NCBI GenBank assembly: GCA_001970955.1
Contig: MPUH01000765.1
Location: 1 to 36,009, forward strand
DNA from: Stentor coeruleus
Taxonomy: Eukaryota > Ciliophora > Heterotrichea > Heterotrichida > Stentoridae
DNA: 36,009 nucleotides
Direction: 5' to 3'
The notes under the pieces were generated by a model that saw only the letters and a program-made list of their open reading frames with translations, ran no database searches and was not told the origin of the DNA. The position numbers and the translations under genes are program-made. Shown here one piece after another: positions 32,601-36,009 of this stretch (position 1 is the first letter of the stretch; each line of letters starts with the position of its first letter).

Positions 32601-33842
32601 TTTGAGTAAAAATTTTTTACATTTGAAAACTTGGTAATTTGTTATAATGTCAAGTCCTTTTGTTGATGTTTGGACGATTTTGTTGTAACCGAGCATGTGG
32701 TTTTCAAGAATATCTACGCAATAATATGCTTGAAGGACATTATTAAGCTTATTGTTATGGATTTTATTGTTTTTCCCCATAAAAGTCAATAATTCTTCAT
32801 TCATTTCTCCACTTGATAAGAACTTCCTAGCAACCAATTCGAACATTCGGAACTGGTCCCTGGTAAAATCTTCTAAATTTATAGTTTTTACAGTCCTTTG
32901 CTTGATAATTTCGCTTGATAAAACAAACAAAACAGGCTGCATAATCGTGAAAAGCAGAACCGTAATGCTTGAAGACTTTAAAATATAACCTAAATAAAAA
33001 AACATTATAGTAAAAACACAGTCGATGTATATAAAAACCTGTATGAAATTCATCCAAAATGAATAATATGGCATATTGTATATAACACATGTAACTATTA
33101 TAGCATAGATACAAAAAACTACAATAAGATAATAGTTATAATTTGAAACTTTGTAATATATTGAAATGTATATCAATACAAAATGCAATGATTTTATAAA
33201 CAAACTCACTTTACAGCTGATTTTGTTCCTATCCAGCTTGCTTTTATTAAGATGTCGGATTTGATATGAAAAGTTCTCATAGCATAACGCAAGAATGACT
33301 ATATATGATATGCATGCTATAGAACCAGTTTCTCCATAGCTTGAAAAATTAAAAATATCTGAATTTTTGTTTCCTGAATATTGGGTTATAGTTTCAGCAC
33401 TTGTATTTGAATATTTACTAATCATAAAAAGCAAAGTGCATATTGGGATAAACAACATATCGCATACAAGCCAAATTCCCGCTCTTACAATAGAAAGGAT
33501 AAAACTAGGAATCCTCCAACAGTAATATTTTGCCAAAACGACATAGCTTTGTAAAGAAACTATCATCCCAAGTAAAAAACCTAATATTATAAAAAAATTG
33601 GCAACAAAATCAAACTTCACAACAAAAGTGTCAATTGAAGGTGCATTGATTGTGTCCCAAAATGCCTTGAAATCATTCCAATCAGATGTATTAAAATCAT
33701 GAACCCAGAAAAACTGCAAATTTTGAGCTAGAATGATAGAGTGATAGATGATAATCGCTGTATGTTTTACTAGACCCGGATTTGATATGATAATTTTCTC
33801 TTCTGGGTATAAAGTTAGCCAATATTCATAGAAATATTCCAT
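29612..33842 (-). CDS. TmcB-like multi-pass membrane PAS protein, copy C (interrupted only by assembly scars)
   Basis: Exon 1 is 31374-33842 (823 codons), exon 2 is 30981-31358 (126 codons) and exon 3 is 29612-30965. Exon 3 holds two gap duplications (Ns at 30262 and 30417). Leaving out one copy of each gives 1,197 bases, a multiple of three, and a continuous frame, so the gene is intact at about 1,347 residues. The domains match copies A and B: membrane half, helical region, PAS (CFLIVSGTEKTIGKLLYY, FIPKIFRKNH), second PAS-like segment (GIDGIIQEHSKNFSAIVGS), membrane helix, outside loop with SWSYCPASKI, then three helices. The helical region has FPSSYQKIQPS in place of the L-Y-G motif, so it is the most diverged there. 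The start is TATAAATGG. Confidence 0.82.
30157..30367. repeat. 105-bp duplication around N at 30262 (assembly scar with two base differences)
   Basis: Bases 30157-30261 recur at 30263-30367. They differ at 30191/30297 (C/T) and 30197/30303 (T/C). Both changes are silent in the copy C frame, suggesting two alleles. Confidence 0.88.
30367..30467. repeat. 50-bp duplication around N at 30417 (assembly scar)
   Basis: Bases 30367-30416 recur at 30418-30467 with only an N between, inside exon 3 of copy C. Confidence 0.88.
30966..30980 (-). other. 15-nt intron 2 of copy C
   Basis: The sense sequence is GTAAATTTTATATAG, phase 0, between VQN and VEEI. Confidence 0.93.
31359..31373 (-). other. 15-nt intron 1 of copy C
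   Basis: The sense sequence is GTATTTTATATATAG, phase 0, inside the membrane helix (VLIIS|ILVLLLS). Confidence 0.95.
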
Positions 33843-33871
33843 TTATAAAAATTTCTAAATTTATCCATGAT

Positions 33872-33966
33872 TTTGAATATCAATTATTATCTTTTGTAAA
33901 ATCACGAACTCAATAAAGNTTTGAATATCAATTATTATCTTTTGTAAAATCACGAACTCAATAAAG
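33872..33966. repeat. 47-bp duplication around N at 33919 (assembly scar)
   Basis: Bases 33872-33918 recur at 33920-33966 with one N between, just upstream of copy C. Confidence 0.88.
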
Positions 33967-34185
33967 CCTAAACTCTTTTATATTGATAGGATTTTATGTG
34001 TTTTTTGGATTTTTAATATGCAAATAAAGTTTTATGGATTTTATAATTTTGCCTTTTTTTTATTGTAGAGGATGTNGCCTAAACTCTTTTATATTGATAG
34101 GATTTTATGTGTTTTTTGGATTTTTAATATGCAAATAAAGCTTTATGGATTTTATAATTTTGCCTTTTTTTTATTGTAGAGGATG
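33966..34185. repeat. 109-bp duplication around N at 34076 (assembly scar with a base difference)
   Basis: Bases 33966-34074 recur at 34077-34185. They differ at 34030 (T) versus 34141 (C), consistent with two alleles or a sequencing error. Confidence 0.88.
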
Positions 34186-34552
34186 CTATAAGAAGATTTT
34201 ATTGATATTTATACTTGTAAAGTGTTGTAGGATATTGGTGAGGAAATAAAATTATATTTTTTTTCAAAATCGTTTTTGTGATTTGGGTTGATGTTAGTGA
34301 TGAGTTTTTATAAAGGGTTTGGTTTAAGTTGGATATTAAAGAAAATTAACAGCAGTCTAGAATGCTTATTTGATTAACATTTATCAACGATTTTAATTTC
34401 CAGTCTTAACAACCATACTTTTATCTCTTCAAATAAACTTATTCATATCTTAAAAATTATTCATTATTTATCTTTTTTTATCTCTAATTGCATCAACTAA
34501 ATCCTTTTTAAATAAACCTAAAATTCAATCAAGAAATATAAAAACCTTTAAA

Positions 34553-35836
34553 TTAATTTACTAAAGTTAAAATCTTAAAATGCCCTTTTTGCCTAAAACT
34601 TCCATTCGAGGGTAGTATAACCAGTAATTTGGCCAATTTTTTCAGGACTTTAATCTCTTTTGATATCATCGGATAATAAAACAACCAAAAACTAAAAATA
34701 ATTATCAACAAGCATAATACCGTAAAGTAAATCATATTATTCATCATACCTTCAATACTATTTTTCGAATCCAAATCAGATTTGCTTGTAAGTCCATCTA
34801 TAATATTATTAAACTCAATAGCTTGATTTAAATATTTAACAACATTTTAAAAAGAATCCAAAACTTTATTAAAAAACATAAAAACTGATTCTTGCACACA
34901 ATACGAAATAGCCCTAAAACTTCCCATTGATAAAAAAGTACTAACATTAGAAATACTTTCAAAGATTTGAATTTTAAGACTTTCAGACATAAGTGTTTTT
35001 GCTTTAGAACCAATTACTGTATTAGCGGTTTTTTTAAGTGAAATAATTAAATCTAAAATTTGCTTATTTGGTGTTATCATGTTATTAAAAAAAAGGATAA
35101 TCTTGATAAATACTTAAACTTGAATAAATTCCTTCATTTTCAAGGGTGTTAATGGCAATTTCAGTTATTTGGATTCTTCTTGATGCTATTCCTGATATCA
35201 ATTGTGGTCGGACTTCTAAGTATTTATGGATGATTTCATAGAATACTTTTGTGAGAACTATATAGAAACATGCAGCAAATAAGAATAAAATAGAAAATCT
35301 TGTTAGATACAATAGAGAGTTTTGAATTTTAGTAAATCTTTTTTCTTTAGTGCATTAGAATCAATTTCTGAATCTGCTATTTCGTAAATATTGTGATATT
35401 GGGCTACTCTTTATAATATCAACTGACGAATCTGCAGGAAATGTTTGTCTATAGTTAGGAGATATAAAGCTAAAATACATGTTGATAAACCAACTATCCC
35501 CACACCTCCAAAAAGTAAAAATATTCTTTGTTGGCCTAATTTTTCAACTCTACCAAGTTCACAATTAATAAGGTCATTTATTGTCATTTTTATATCTCTA
35601 AAAGGATCTCCTAAACAATTAAAAACTATCATGAGCATTTCCTTATTATAGTCATCATTATTTTGAAGCTTTACAATCATACTTTTACTCTATATAAAAA
35701 ATACATTTTCAATAATTAAGTCAATTATCTTGTATAAATTTGCATAATTCATTACTGGAGATTTCTCTAATATCCAATAGGAAATGATAATATTTTGGGT
35801 TATGATTTTTAATAAAGAAGGAATATATGCTGAGTT
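34553..35836 (-). pseudogene. TmcB-like membrane PAS protein, copy D, truncated pseudogene
   Basis: Only the C-terminal third of the family protein is present. Homology to copy C begins in the outside loop at about 35836, directly after an in-frame TAA, and the whole N-terminal membrane half and PAS region are missing. Intron 2 is kept at the family position (35690-35704). Lesions are: an in-frame TAA at 35411-35413 beside a loss of about 20 residues relative to copy C; a frame slip at the T-run 35339-35344; another at the A-run 35087-35094; and a TAA at 34847-34849. Between these, family segments remain readable (YLTRFSILFLF, SMGSFRAISYCVQES, YLNQAIEFN, the last membrane helix). Run-length slips could be sequencing errors, but the two stops and the truncation point to a dead copy. 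Confidence 0.85.
35690..35704 (-). other. 15-nt intron 2 relic of copy D
   Basis: The sense sequence is GTATTTTTTATATAG, phase 0, between IIEN and SKSM, matching intron 2 in the other copies. Confidence 0.88.
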
Positions 35837-36009
35837 TTATGGCTGGGTATGTAAAATTGTAGGTGGGGGTTGAAGTAATATAATTAAAATGTAGTTTTAG
35901 AAACTTTTCTTGCTATCCCTTTCAAAAAGCCCCGATCGAACAAGGTTTAAACCATGCCACCTTAACTACTACCTACTTTAAATATCTTATAAATATTATA
36001 AAAATATCA
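35837..36009. other. Window end with a GC-richer, palindrome-containing segment
   Basis: Beyond the break in copy D the sequence is unrelated to the family. Bases about 35928-35972 are richer in GC than the surroundings and contain the palindromes GATCGAACAAGG-adjacent CGATCG and GGTTTAAACC. Read on the minus strand, a TTGTTCGATCG stretch followed by GGGGCTTTTT loosely resembles a Pol III B-box plus T-run. No cloverleaf could be drawn. Confidence 0.25.

Larger units (their letters stand above)
33843..34552. other. Spacer between copies C and D with two assembly scars
   Basis: About 710 bp, of which ~158 bp is gap-linked duplication. Around 34190-34340, upstream of copy C, the plus strand is G-rich and C-poor. 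From about 34380 to 34550, beyond the 3' end of D, it becomes C-rich. No gene is seen. Confidence 0.5.

Noticed and set aside
35414-35428. GTTGATATTATAAAG-type 15-nt segment over the first stop of copy D as an intron
   Set aside because: It has the right length but ends AAG, has no counterpart in copies A-C, and the ~20-residue loss next to it remains unexplained; a nonsense change is simpler.
35837-36009. tRNA gene or telomere at the window end
   Set aside because: No cloverleaf with a seven-base T-loop could be drawn, and no CCCTAACA-type repeats are present.
1-36009. CRISPR arrays, bacterial operons, ribosome binding sites
   Set aside because: Spliceosomal introns and gene content show a eukaryotic nuclear genome; no spaced short repeats were found.

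Overview
The window looks like macronuclear DNA of a heterotrich ciliate, most likely Stentor or a close relative. The main evidence is the introns. Nine can be placed, each exactly 15 nt long, starting GT and ending TAG, and removing them joins conserved protein segments. TAA, TAG and TGA all end genes, and the conserved enzymes (GH31, histidine kinase, E2) use only TGG for Trp. That fits the standard code and argues against Blepharisma or Condylostoma. The DNA is very AT-rich and has no operons. Seven single-N gaps lie between duplicated flanks and look like contig-joining scars.

Layout. 1-1.5 kb: two tandem paralogues (the first partial) with a Cys-rich zinc-binding C-terminal domain; the complete one carries a clear ubiquitin fold ending in four glycines. 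2.4-3.4 kb: a single-pass membrane protein. 4.0-4.8 kb: a C2-domain coiled-coil protein on the minus strand. 5.8-6.9 kb: a SHIPPO/STPGR-repeat axonemal protein. 7.4-8.1 kb: an unknown basic protein. 8.1-9.9 kb: mostly gene-free. 9.9-12.0 kb: a membrane hybrid histidine kinase. 12.3-12.9 kb: a UBE2K/Ubc1-like ubiquitin-conjugating enzyme on the minus strand, one intron. 13.6-16.1 kb: a secreted GH31 alpha-glucosidase. 16.9-17.3 kb: a small coiled-coil protein. 18.1-19.1 kb: a coiled-coil protein with two introns and an 8-nt first coding exon. 19.2-19.8 kb: an ankyrin-type protein on the minus strand.

The right-hand 16 kb (20.05-35.84 kb) is a head-to-tail minus-strand array of four copies of one family. 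Three are full length (about 1,350 residues): about eight membrane segments, a helical repeat region, a PAS domain with a second PAS-like segment, then a second membrane half with an outside loop. The layout resembles TmcB (tiny macrocysts B)-type PAS membrane proteins. The fourth, at the window edge, is a 5'-truncated pseudogene. Intron 1 falls inside a membrane helix in all three full copies. Intron 2 is at the same place in all four, but in the second copy it ends in CAG instead of TAG, so it reads through without a stop.

The array and the histidine kinase, about 8 kb apart, are both membrane sensor-type proteins; whether they work together cannot be seen. The ubiquitin-like protein and the E2 are a second loose theme. 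A compositional pattern also runs through the intergenic DNA: the sense strand upstream of many genes is strongly depleted in G, and the bias flips between divergent genes.
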